Assembly (NCBI GenBank): GCA_937896895.1
Contig: CALBNV010000056.1
Location: forward strand, 1 to 24,252
From: an uncultured Bacteroidales bacterium
GTDB lineage: Bacteria > Bacteroidota > Bacteroidia > Bacteroidales > F082
Reading direction: 5' to 3'
Length of the DNA stretch: 24,252 nucleotides
In this document: piece by piece, positions 8,031-15,009 of the stretch
How positions within the stretch are numbered: position 1 is the stretch's first letter
Layout: every line of letters starts with the position of its first letter
The notes under the pieces: model-generated
Database searches by the model: none
What the model was told of the DNA's origin: nothing
The model's input: only the letters and a program-made list of their open reading frames with translations
Made by a program: the position numbers and the translations under genes

Positions 8031-8056
8031 AAAGTCAGAAATATTCCAAGCCCTGA

Positions 8057-8953
8057 CTAAACAGCATTGTCATTTGCGCAGAACTTCTTGATACACAGAT
8101 AGACACGTCCGACATCGTGACAATTGCACATACCATACGGCTGCGTCTCTTCATGAAAGACGTAGCCGTTGCTTTTTGAGAATCTCAAGCGCCTTATCTC
8201 ATTTGCTTTCGGAAGTTTGCCAATGGCTTTGTCATAATATTCCGACAGCGTTGAATACAACCTGTCAAAATTGATGATGATCGTATCTCTCATCTTTTCG
8301 TGTTCATCATCAAGTTCAAAATCGCCACCCGACTCCATAAACTTGATATAGCTCAGTAGATTATCTTTCGTCCGTTTTGTGCTGACACGATACGCAACAG
8401 GTTGCATGTCAACAGCTTCAGCCATTTCAGCCTGCGACACCGCAAGGCTTTTGTTCAAACAAGTCAGAAGCAATCTGTACATCACGAAGCGACTTCTCGA
8501 AACACTGTTCTGGTCGGCATACGCTATCGCCGTCGATAGAAACCGTATCTTATCTTCATCATGTATAATCGACGGTTCTTCATCACCTTCAGAGGTCAAT
8601 GTCTTCTTCTTAATCTCAACTTTCATACTCCTCACAAGGAAATTTCTGTACGTTATCATTATCCATTTGAACATGGCACCTTTATTTTCAATGCCTTCCA
8701 AGACATGAAACGGCTCATTAAATTCCCAATCGTTACCATCATGGAGATACAGAAAAAAATCCTCTATGGTATCCTGAAACTCAAACAGGTCTCCACAGCC
8801 TAAATTCAAAAAAACAGTTTTAAGATTATTTCTTAACCTTTTGTTTATCAAATAATAAGCAACAGATGAACTGTCATCATTCCTTTTAAGAATTGCTTCA
8901 CAGAAGTCTTCGGGGCCATAATTTCCCCATTCTTTTGAAATATCAGTTTTCAT
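8057..8953 (-). CDS. ECF-like RNA polymerase sigma factor with Cys-rich tail
   Basis: With the start at 8953 (MKTDISKEWGNYG) the product has 298 residues, longer than a usual ECF factor. Residues about 32-110 look like sigma region 2, with helices YYLINKRLRNNL and DTIEDFFLYLHDG and then FKWIMITYRNFLVRS. A helix-turn-helix like sigma region 4 follows: SQAEMAEAVDMQPVAYRVS, with the conserved RTKDNL after it. An extra C-terminal part of about 90 residues ends in C276-x-C278-H279-x7-C287-x4-C292, a possible metal or redox site. The frame stays open to 9058, but those extra residues span promoter motifs. Upstream lie a -7 element and an ECF-like promoter, suggesting autoregulation. The family call rests on motif reading only. 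Confidence 0.62.
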   Translation of the reverse strand: MKTDISKEWGNYGPEDFCEAILKRNDDSSSVAYYLINKRLRNNLKTVFLNLGCGDLFEFQDTIEDFFLYLHDGNDWEFNEPFHVLEGIENKGAMFKWIMITYRNFLVRSMKVEIKKKTLTSEGDEEPSIIHDEDKIRFLSTAIAYADQNSVSRSRFVMYRLLLTCLNKSLAVSQAEMAEAVDMQPVAYRVSTKRTKDNLLSYIKFMESGGDFELDDEHEKMRDTIIINFDRLYSTLSEYYDKAIGKLPKANEIRRLRFSKSNGYVFHEETQPYGMCNCHDVGRVYLCIKKFCANDNAV

Positions 8954-8994
8954 AATTTTGATTTTAATAAATGTCAAACTCACAAAATGCATCG

Positions 8995-9002
8995 CAAAAA
9001 TA
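8995..9002 (-). promoter_or_regulatory. -7 element for the sigma-like gene
   Basis: CAAAAATA reads TATTTTTG on the minus strand. It lies about 42 bp upstream of the chosen ATG at 8953 and supports that start over the longer frame. Confidence 0.5.
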
Positions 9003-9045
9003 CTCATATTTTTTGTCATAGAAGTATTTTCCCCAACGAATTTCA

Positions 9046-9078
9046 CATATAAGTACAAAATGAATTGGGAATGTTACA
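9046..9078 (-). promoter_or_regulatory. Putative ECF-type promoter facing the sigma-like gene
   Basis: On the minus strand TGTAACATT (9078-9070), a 13-nt spacer, then GTACTTATATG (9056-9046). The same two boxes with equal spacing occur on the plus strand at 9109-9140. Spacing and the AAC core are typical of ECF -35/-10 arrangements. Confidence 0.5.
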
Positions 9079-9108
9079 AAAAAAAATGAAAAAAAATTTT
9101 AAAAACGG

Positions 9109-9140
9109 TGTAACATTTGACAGAACGCGTGTACTATATG
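9109..9140 (+). promoter_or_regulatory. Putative ECF-type promoter facing the 241-aa unknown gene
   Basis: TGTAACATT (9109-9117), a 13-nt spacer, then GTACTATATG (9131-9140), ending 17 bp before the ATG at 9158. It mirrors the minus-strand site, and the two -35 boxes form a 9-bp inverted repeat (AATGTTACA at 9070, TGTAACATT at 9109). Confidence 0.5.
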
Positions 9141-9157
9141 GCAAATAACGCACAGAT

Positions 9158-9883
9158 ATGGAAACAAAAAACACAAAATCAGGAAACATGACGTTTCCAA
9201 AAAAACAGAAAACAGGAAGAATAAAACGGAGTGATTTAAACAAGATTTTTCCGCAGTACAAGGTTGACATTGAGAATAAAAATGATGCAGTTTCGATGTT
9301 ACGCCATCTCATTGAAACAGAAAGAAACGGCTGCTTGGCTGGTTTTGGTGCAATGACAATACGTACATATTGCAAGTTTCACCGCATGGCATCTGAAATT
9401 TTCTTCCGGCAACGGCATGATGACAGCATTGATGATGTCGAATATTACAAGCGTCAAAAGTTTGACAATCTCGACGGCTTCGACACCGACAGTGTTGGTG
9501 ATTTCAGGAGATTTGCAAGCGGTGGTTACGGAGAGCTTGGGGGTTCAAGAATCAGCATCAATGTCATCGACCATTTAGCCAATGGTAATTATCTTATTGT
9601 CATTGACATGCTGCATTCGACATATTTTTCAGAAGGCATAGAGCTTGCGCTGGCATTGTATAATGGCGGAATAGAATTCGTCATACTTGATGCCGGCAGG
9701 ATTCTGTCGATGCTTGAGGGGAATGATTATGTTTATCTGATGGATTTCCGAGTTCATGAAAACATTGGTTATTGCGATGGTTGGAGCACGCTTTTGTTGC
9801 CCGACATCGCAGCCATCGGGCAGGAAGATGAGATGACGATGGAGCAATACGAAGAGCTTGTCGAGACGGCCGAATGGGAATAG
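9158..9883 (+). CDS. Hypothetical protein, 241 aa
   Basis: I do not recognise a family. The 241-residue product has no signal peptide or membrane segment. It begins with a basic stretch (PKKQKTGRIKRSDLNK) that might bind nucleic acid. The middle and end are alpha/beta-like, with hydrophobic strands such as YLIVIDMLHSTYF and YLMDFRVHENIGY and an acidic C-terminus. No catalytic motif is evident. It is divergent from the sigma-like gene, and a putative ECF promoter ends 17 bp before its ATG, so it may belong to that factor's regulon. It has no TAnnTTTG element of its own that I can see. It ends before a bidirectional terminator shared with rplT. The base composition is more AT-rich than in thrS or pepD. 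Confidence 0.8.
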   Translation: METKNTKSGNMTFPKKQKTGRIKRSDLNKIFPQYKVDIENKNDAVSMLRHLIETERNGCLAGFGAMTIRTYCKFHRMASEIFFRQRHDDSIDDVEYYKRQKFDNLDGFDTDSVGDFRRFASGGYGELGGSRISINVIDHLANGNYLIVIDMLHSTYFSEGIELALALYNGGIEFVILDAGRILSMLEGNDYVYLMDFRVHENIGYCDGWSTLLLPDIAAIGQEDEMTMEQYEELVETAEWE

Positions 9884-9889
9884 CAAATA

Positions 9890-9917
9890 AAAAAAGCCGC
9901 TTCACAGCGGCTTTTTT
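9890..9917. terminator. Bidirectional terminator between the unknown gene and rplT
   Basis: AAAAAAGCCGC (9890-9900) and GCGGCTTTTTT (9907-9917) form a perfect 11-bp stem with a 6-nt loop. A/T tracts on both sides let it end both convergent transcripts, including thrS-infC-rpmI-rplT. Confidence 0.93.
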
Positions 9918-9936
9918 ACACTCATTTTTGAAAACA

Positions 9937-10281
9937 TTATTTTATTTTTTCAACAATAGCTTTGAAAGCTTCCGGGTTGTTGAGAGCCAGGTCGGCGAGA
10001 ACCTTGCGGTTGAGGTCGATGTTGGCTGCATGGATCTTACCCATGAATGTGCTGTACGTCATGCCGTATTCATGTGCTGCGGCATTGATACGAACGATCC
10101 AAAGGCTTCTGAAATCACGTTTCTTGGCCTTTCTGTCACGATAGGCGTAGGTCAAACCCTTCTCGTAAGAGTTCTTGGCCACTGTCCAGACGTTCTTGCG
10201 AGCGCTGAACTGTCCTTTCGTCTGTTTTAAAACTTTTTTGCGTCTTGCTCTTGAGGCGACTGCATTAACTGATCTTGGCAT
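9937..10281 (-). CDS. rplT: 50S ribosomal protein L20
   Basis: L20 binds 23S rRNA early in large-subunit assembly. The 114-residue product is full length and typical: MPRSVNAVASRARRKKVLKQ, then GQFSARKNVW, YAYRDRKAKKRDFRSLWIVRINAA and the end with NNPEAFKAIVEKIK. It is the last gene of thrS-infC-rpmI-rplT. A stable hairpin lies in the 79-bp spacer before it. L20 represses its own operon in bacteria where this has been studied, by binding structured mRNA, so this spacer is a candidate site. A strong terminator follows the stop. Confidence 0.98.
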   Translation of the reverse strand: MPRSVNAVASRARRKKVLKQTKGQFSARKNVWTVAKNSYEKGLTYAYRDRKAKKRDFRSLWIVRINAAAHEYGMTYSTFMGKIHAANIDLNRKVLADLALNNPEAFKAIVEKIK

Positions 10282-10299
10282 AGTAATTAATTTTTATCC

Positions 10300-10340
10300 G
10301 TCAAAGCGCCCCGCGCGTCCGGGATCTTTTCCGCTCTGAC
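10300..10340 (-). promoter_or_regulatory. Stable mRNA hairpin between rpmI and rplT
   Basis: In the minus-strand RNA, GUCAGAGCG (10340-10332) pairs with CGCUUUGAC (10308-10300) over 9 bp with one G-U pair. An inner CCCG/CGGG stem lies between. No U-run follows, so it is not a simple terminator. It may be an L20 autoregulation site or a processing or stability element. Confidence 0.45.
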
Positions 10341-10360
10341 AAGTTTAACAATTTTGTTGA

Positions 10361-10555
10361 TTACATGAGAAGCATTTCTCTGACGGCTCCCATATTAGCT
10401 GGTTCGACAATTGTCTGATGTCCCAAAGCGCGTTTGCGTTTGTTCGATTTCTTTGTCAAAATGTGGCTATGGTAAGCATGCTTTCTCTTGATTAAACCGG
10501 TGCCTGTAACTCTGAAGCGTTTCTTGGCAGCGGATTTTGTTTTCATTTTTGGCAT
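10361..10555 (-). CDS. rpmI: 50S ribosomal protein L35
   Basis: L35 is a small, very basic large-subunit protein. The start at 10555 (MPKMKTKSAAKKRFRVTGTG) gives 64 residues, the usual size. An upstream in-frame ATG would add 12 residues absent from the family. The typical KRKHAYHSHILTKKSNKRKR segment is present. It lies 38 bp after infC and 79 bp before rplT, the classical infC-rpmI-rplT order. Confidence 0.97.
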   Translation of the reverse strand: MPKMKTKSAAKKRFRVTGTGLIKRKHAYHSHILTKKSNKRKRALGHQTIVEPANMGAVREMLLM

Positions 10556-10593
10556 TGTAAAAATATTTTTAAAGTTACAAATGAGTGTCAATC

Positions 10594-11166
10594 TTATTTT
10601 TTAGGAGCTATCATCATCAACATGCGTTTCCCTTCGAGTTTCGGTAATGCTTCAACTTTTCCGACCTCTTCGAGTGCCTGGGCAAACTTGAGAAGGATCA
10701 ACTCCCCCTGGTCTTTGTATGCAATCGAGCGTCCGTAGAAAACGACATCAACCTTAACTTTAGCACCTTCTTCAAGGAATCTCTTAGCGTGATTCAACTT
10801 GAACTCAAAATCATGGTCATCAGTCTGCGGACCGAGACGTAACTCCTTGATCACCACCTTTGTCGCCTTGGCCTTTATTTCCTTTTGTTTCTTCTTCTGA
10901 TCGAAAAGGAACTTCTTATAGTCCATGATTTTGCAGACAGGCGGATTTGCGCTTGGTGAAATTTCAACCAAGTCAAGACCTGCGTCTTCAGCCATTCTGA
11001 TAGCCTCGCGGATCGAGTGAATTTCGTTGTCACCAGCGTCGCCGACTACTCTGACCATCGGTGCCGTGATCCTGTTGTTTATGCGGTGAGGATCATCATT
11101 CTGTTGCTTCTTCGGAGGTCTGCTGTTGTTGTTAGGGTTGCCTCCTTTGTTTACTGGAAGTGCTAT
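10594..11166 (-). CDS. infC: Translation initiation factor IF-3, AUA start
   Basis: IF-3 binds the 30S subunit and checks start-codon/initiator-tRNA pairing. The first ATG in frame (11058, MVRVVGDAG) is too late: it cuts off the conserved start of the N-terminal domain, which here reads HRINNRITAPMVRVVG. The frame stays open upstream to a TAG at 11181-11179 and contains no ATG, GTG or TTG there. An ATA at 11166 sits 9 nt behind AGGAG (11180-11176), so I place the start there, giving 190 residues. IF-3 genes are known for non-canonical starts (AUU in E. coli), which allow autoregulation. The C-terminal domain is normal (IKELRLGPQTDDHDFEFK, RFLEEGAKVKV, PKLEGKRMLMMIAPKK). It follows thrS by 33 bp. 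Confidence 0.93.
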   Translation of the reverse strand: MALPVNKGGNPNNNSRPPKKQQNDDPHRINNRITAPMVRVVGDAGDNEIHSIREAIRMAEDAGLDLVEISPSANPPVCKIMDYKKFLFDQKKKQKEIKAKATKVVIKELRLGPQTDDHDFEFKLNHAKRFLEEGAKVKVDVVFYGRSIAYKDQGELILLKFAQALEEVGKVEALPKLEGKRMLMMIAPKK

Positions 11167-11180
11167 TGTTTTAGTCTCCT
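11164..11180 (-). promoter_or_regulatory. Strong Shine-Dalgarno and AUA start of infC
   Basis: AGGAG at 11180-11176, 9 nt, then ATA at 11166-11164. No other gene in this window shows such a ribosome binding site, as expected for Bacteroidota. It decides the infC start. Confidence 0.7.
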
Positions 11181-11199
11181 ATATTAATTTAACAATCTG

Positions 11200-13143
11200 T
11201 TAATACTCCACTTTCTGCTCTTCTGCGACTTGGTCATTGACAAGTTTTATGAGGTCATTTATTGGCATTGAGCCGAGGTCACCCGTCCCGCGCTTACGCA
11301 CCGACACGAGTCCTTCACCCTCTTCCTTCTCGCCAACGATGAGCATGAAAGGTATCTTTTTCAATTCCGCGTCACGGATCTTACGTCCAATCTTCTCGCT
11401 TCTGTCGTCGAGCAAAACTCTGACTTCAGAATTCTTGAGCTCGGCATAGACTTTTTCTGCGTATTCCTGGTATTTATCGCTGATAGGCAGAACGATAGCC
11501 TGATCTGGAGCAAGCCACAACGGGAAGTCGCCGGCGCAGTGTTCGAGCAGCACGGCCACGAAACGTTCCATCGAGCCGAATGGCGCACGGTGAATCATGA
11601 CTGGACGGTGTTTCTCGTTGTCCGAGCCGATGTATGTGAGGTCGAAACGTTCAGGGAGGTTATAGTCAACCTGGATTGTCCCAAGCTGCCATCTGCGGCC
11701 GAGGGCGTCCTTCACCATAAAGTCGAGCTTCGGGCCATAGAATGCAGCTTCGCCGAGTTCCTCAGTTGCTTTCATCCCCTTTTCGGCGCAGGCCTCTCTG
11801 ATAGCCTGCTCCGCCCTTTGCCAATTCTCGTCCGTCCCGACGTATTTTGTCGTATTTGCCGGGTCACGCAACGAAATCTGGGCTTCGAAGTTTTCAAACT
11901 TCAATGCCTTGAAGATTATCTCGATGATGTTCATCACGCGGATGAACTCTTCCTTTACCTGATCTGGGCGGCAGAATATGTGGGCGTCATCCTGAGTGAA
12001 CGAACGCACGCGCGTCAATCCGTGGAGTTCGCCGCTCTGCTCATAACGATATACTGTTCCGAACTCCGCCAGACGGAGCGGGAGGTCTTTGTACGAACGC
12101 GGCTGCCACTTGTAAATCATGCAGTGATGAGGGCAGTTCATCGGCTTAAGCAGATAAATCTCCCCCTCTTCAGGTGTTGTTATCGGCTGGAAGCTGTCCT
12201 TGCCGTAATGATCCCAGTGGCCTGAGGTTTCGTACAATTTCTTATTTCCGATATGAGGGGTCATAACCTGCTCATAACCATAATGTTTCTGAATCTTTGT
12301 GAGATATTCCTGAAGGCGGAGACGTAATGCCGTCCCTCTCGGCAACCACATCGGAAGACCTTTGCCGACCATGTCGGTGAACATGAAAAGTTCGAGCTCG
12401 CGTCCGAGTTTGCGGTGGTCGCGTTTCTTGGCTTCCTCCAGAAGGACGAGATATTCTTCAAGGTCTTTCTTCTTCGGGAAAGTGATGCCGTAGATACGCG
12501 TGAGCTGCTTGCGGGTCTCGTCGCCGCGCCAATATGCGCCGGCTATTGAAGTGAGTTTCACAGCCTTGATGAACGATGTGTCAGGGATATGCGGTCCGCG
12601 GCAGAGGTCGGTGAAAGCACCGTTCTTATAGTATGTTATCGTTCCGTCTTCAAGTTCGCTGATCAGCTCGACCTTATATTCGTCGCCTTTATCCTGGAAA
12701 TGCTTGAGGGCGTCGGCCTTGCACACGTCAACACGTTCAAAAGTCTGTTTCTCTTTTGCGAGTTCCATCATCCTGTTCTCGATTTTCACGAGATCTTCTT
12801 CCGTCAAGGTGATGTCACCCGCGTCAATGTCGTAGTAGAAGCCGTTTTCAATGGCCGGTCCGATGCCGAATTTCACGCCTTTGTAGAGGCTCTCGATAGC
12901 CGCTGCCATGAGGTGAGCCGATGAGTGCCACATCGTGGCCTTCCCCTCCGGGTCATTCCACGTGAAGAGTTGAAGTTCCGCGTCCTCGTTCACCGGACGA
13001 AGAGCGTCCCACATCTTGCCGTTAACTTTTGCTGACAAAACGTTGCGTGCCAGACCTTCGCTAATGCTTTTAGCGACATCCATCGGCGTCACGCCTGCTT
13101 CAAACTGTCTGACACTACCGTCAGGAAACTTTATATTTATCAT
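11200..13143 (-). CDS. thrS: Threonyl-tRNA synthetase
   Basis: This enzyme charges tRNA-Thr with threonine. The 647 residues match the full bacterial form. The N-terminal TGS domain covers about residues 1-62. The editing domain begins at H73-S-S-A-H77. The class II core contains YEQVMTPHIG (motif 1), YRYEQSGELHGLTRVRSFTQDDAH (motif 2) and HRAPFGSMERF (motif 3). The catalytic zinc ligands are C337 (MNCPHHC), H388 (DDAH) and H518 (MIHRAP). The anticodon-binding domain closes the protein (IVLPISDKYQEYA, VLLDDRSEKIGRKIRDAE). A -7 element lies about 30 bp upstream. It is the first gene of thrS-infC-rpmI-rplT, and no T-box-like leader fits in the short upstream region. Confidence 0.98.
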   Translation of the reverse strand: MINIKFPDGSVRQFEAGVTPMDVAKSISEGLARNVLSAKVNGKMWDALRPVNEDAELQLFTWNDPEGKATMWHSSAHLMAAAIESLYKGVKFGIGPAIENGFYYDIDAGDITLTEEDLVKIENRMMELAKEKQTFERVDVCKADALKHFQDKGDEYKVELISELEDGTITYYKNGAFTDLCRGPHIPDTSFIKAVKLTSIAGAYWRGDETRKQLTRIYGITFPKKKDLEEYLVLLEEAKKRDHRKLGRELELFMFTDMVGKGLPMWLPRGTALRLRLQEYLTKIQKHYGYEQVMTPHIGNKKLYETSGHWDHYGKDSFQPITTPEEGEIYLLKPMNCPHHCMIYKWQPRSYKDLPLRLAEFGTVYRYEQSGELHGLTRVRSFTQDDAHIFCRPDQVKEEFIRVMNIIEIIFKALKFENFEAQISLRDPANTTKYVGTDENWQRAEQAIREACAEKGMKATEELGEAAFYGPKLDFMVKDALGRRWQLGTIQVDYNLPERFDLTYIGSDNEKHRPVMIHRAPFGSMERFVAVLLEHCAGDFPLWLAPDQAIVLPISDKYQEYAEKVYAELKNSEVRVLLDDRSEKIGRKIRDAELKKIPFMLIVGEKEEGEGLVSVRKRGTGDLGSMPINDLIKLVNDQVAEEQKVEY

Positions 13144-13170
13144 GATTCAGATGTTTTCAAAAAAACTTTG

Positions 13171-13178
13171 CAAAAATA
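13171..13178 (-). promoter_or_regulatory. -7 element for the thrS operon
   Basis: CAAAAATA reads TATTTTTG on the minus strand, 28 bp before the thrS ATG, and matches TAnnTTTG. No clear -33 box is seen. Confidence 0.6.
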
Positions 13179-13278
13179 CACATTTTTACAACACCAATCC
13201 CACTGATTATCAAAAATTTTTAATCCATTTCCACATTCGGCAAATCTGATTTCCAATTTCTTCATTCAAACAATATAT

Positions 13279-14886
13279 CTAATTGATTTCCAATGTTTTA
13301 AGGTTTAACAGATTAATCGGATTTCCGTTGAAATTCGACACTTTTTTATTGACGAAACGCAGGACCTCGTCGTAAAACAGCACCACGACAGGCGATTCCG
13401 ACATCATCAGGGAATCCATTTTATGATAAATCAACGCTCTGTCTTTCAAATCGTTAGTAGAAACAGCCAGTTCATACAGCCTGTCAAACTCCGCATTGGA
13501 GTAGTGCGTGTAGTTCGGTCCGGCGGGCGCGAAATTCCCGGTCGTGAACAGCGACAGGTAATTCTCGGCATCGGGGTAGTCGGCCACCCACGACGAGCGG
13601 AAGAACGGCAGAGAGCATTTCGCACGTTTCTCGCGCAGCGCAGCCGGCATCATCTCCTCGACATCGCAGATGACACCGATATCATTGACCGACGACTGCA
13701 CGAACTTCGCCAGATCCATGTATTCCTTCGTGGCATACAACTTTATCTCTTCGCCACCCAAACTGTATTTTTCGACAATCTCAAACGCTTTCCGCTGGTC
13801 GAAATGACAGCCGGACGTGCCGAGCGAGTCGTAGCCGGGGAGACCTTTCGGTATTATCCCGCCGTTTCCGGGCGTGCCGATGCCGTTCCTCAGATAACGC
13901 AGCATCTTCTCCCTGTCGATGGAATAATTGACCGCTTTGCGCAATGCGACAGCTCGTTCCTTGTCATCCTTTTCTTCTTGTGTATCAATATAAAACGACA
14001 GATATTCGGTATTCAAATATGGTTCACGAATCAGGTAAAAATCATCTTTGTATTTGTTTCTCAAATGCCCGTCACGAGTCAGGAGTTCATCCTTGTACCT
14101 CGCATCGATGCCCGACATGAAATCGGTCTTACCTTGCACGAACTCCATGAAGGCGACTTGCTTGTCGATGAGGAAACTTATCGACACGGCATCGATATGC
14201 GGAAGCCTCTTCCCGTTTGCCACCTCGAAGTAGTCAGGATTCTTTCTGAGTACCAGACGGACACCTTCTTTCCAGTACTGGAACTTGAACGGGCCAGTCC
14301 CGACCGGATGCCGTCCGAAGTCATCACCATAATACTCAACGGCCTCACGCGGGACGACTGACAGGTACGTCATCGACAGAATCCCAAGAAAAGCCGGGAA
14401 ACAATCCTTAAGTTCTATCTGGAAAACCGAATCATTGACGGCACGAAAGGCATATCCGTCCTCATCTTGTTTGACTGGTGAGAAAATCCATACTCCCGGA
14501 GAACTCAACTTCCTGTCAACCAATCTGTTGAACGAATATTCAACATCACCTGCCACGACCCTCCTGCCCTTCCCGCCAAAGCAACTGTCGGCATGAAAAA
14601 ACACATCATCCCTTAAAATAAATGTATATGTCTTCCCGTCTTCAGACACATCCCAACTTTTCGCCACCGACGGCACTATGTTCATCTCGTCATCAAAAGC
14701 CACGAGGCTGTTAAACAATTGGTTACACGCCCATATATGCGGCTGGTCCTTGGCATAAATCGGGTCAAGCGTGAGGATGCCGGCCGCCTCGTTGTACTTG
14801 AAAATCTTGAGCCCGGCGGTCGGGTCATCTTTCCTACCGCAGGAAATCAGCAGAAACGCGACAAAAACATATATGAGTTTTTTCAT
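13279..14886 (-). CDS. Oligopeptide ABC transporter substrate-binding lipoprotein (SBP family 5)
   Basis: The protein belongs to bacterial extracellular solute-binding protein family 5, which binds peptides or nickel for ABC importers. From 14886 (MKKLIYVFVAFLLISC) it has 535 residues with a lipoprotein signal and lipobox LISC (C16). A start two codons earlier (14892) is equally possible. The residues after the Cys are GRKDD, resembling surface-export signals of Bacteroidota lipoproteins. Family features include LFNSLVAFDDEMNIVPSVAKSWDVSEDGKTYTFILRDDVFFH, VAGDVEYSFNRL, PVGTGPFKF and KAVNYSIDREKML. No permease or ATPase genes are adjacent, so its partners are elsewhere. Both a -7 element and a putative ECF-type promoter lie upstream. 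Confidence 0.88.
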   Translation of the reverse strand: MKKLIYVFVAFLLISCGRKDDPTAGLKIFKYNEAAGILTLDPIYAKDQPHIWACNQLFNSLVAFDDEMNIVPSVAKSWDVSEDGKTYTFILRDDVFFHADSCFGGKGRRVVAGDVEYSFNRLVDRKLSSPGVWIFSPVKQDEDGYAFRAVNDSVFQIELKDCFPAFLGILSMTYLSVVPREAVEYYGDDFGRHPVGTGPFKFQYWKEGVRLVLRKNPDYFEVANGKRLPHIDAVSISFLIDKQVAFMEFVQGKTDFMSGIDARYKDELLTRDGHLRNKYKDDFYLIREPYLNTEYLSFYIDTQEEKDDKERAVALRKAVNYSIDREKMLRYLRNGIGTPGNGGIIPKGLPGYDSLGTSGCHFDQRKAFEIVEKYSLGGEEIKLYATKEYMDLAKFVQSSVNDIGVICDVEEMMPAALREKRAKCSLPFFRSSWVADYPDAENYLSLFTTGNFAPAGPNYTHYSNAEFDRLYELAVSTNDLKDRALIYHKMDSLMMSESPVVVLFYDEVLRFVNKKVSNFNGNPINLLNLKTLEIN

Positions 14887-14900
14887 TTTCATATTTTTTG

Positions 14901-14908
14901 CAAAAGTA
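14901..14908 (-). promoter_or_regulatory. -7 element near the SBP start
   Basis: CAAAAGTA reads TACTTTTG on the minus strand, matching TAnnTTTG. It is only 14 bp from the ATG at 14886, implying a very short leader. It supports the short signal-peptide start over the longer open frame reaching 14949. Confidence 0.45.
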
Positions 14909-14944
14909 GTCATTTTCATAACAGACGAACATTTATTTTTCACT

Positions 14945-14975
14945 GACATAGTACTTTTTTTCGGAAAATGTTACA
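14945..14975 (-). promoter_or_regulatory. Third copy of the putative ECF-type promoter
   Basis: On the minus strand TGTAACATT (14975-14967), a 12-nt spacer, then GTACTATGTC (14954-14945). The boxes match those at 9046-9078 and 9109-9140. With two further bases upstream, CGGTGTAACATTT is identical over 13 bases to the site at 9106-9118. It faces the SBP gene. Confidence 0.45.
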
Positions 14976-14986
14976 CCGAATTTGCA

Positions 14987-14994
14987 TATTTTTG
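14987..14994 (+). promoter_or_regulatory. -7 element for the 184-aa gene
   Basis: TATTTTTG matches TAnnTTTG and lies 15 bp before the ATG at 15010. It excludes the longer frame from 14968. Confidence 0.6.
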
Positions 14995-15009
14995 CAAAAA
15001 AATTTTGGG

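Noticed and set aside
8954..9058. Longer start of the sigma-like protein
   Set aside because: The extra residues cover the -7 element and the ECF-like -10 box; a start between about 9019 and 8953 cannot be fully excluded.
11539..12225. Plus-strand open frame (228 codons) opposite thrS
   Set aside because: It covers the catalytic core of thrS on the other strand and has no independent support.
13245..13295. Direct repeat TGATTTCCAAT (twice) near the SBP stop
   Set aside because: Only two copies of 11 bases in AT-rich DNA, one of them inside the coding end; likely chance.
13423..14361. Plus-strand open frame (312 codons) opposite the SBP gene
   Set aside because: It is a shadow of a clearly recognisable solute-binding protein and has no promoter or motif of its own.
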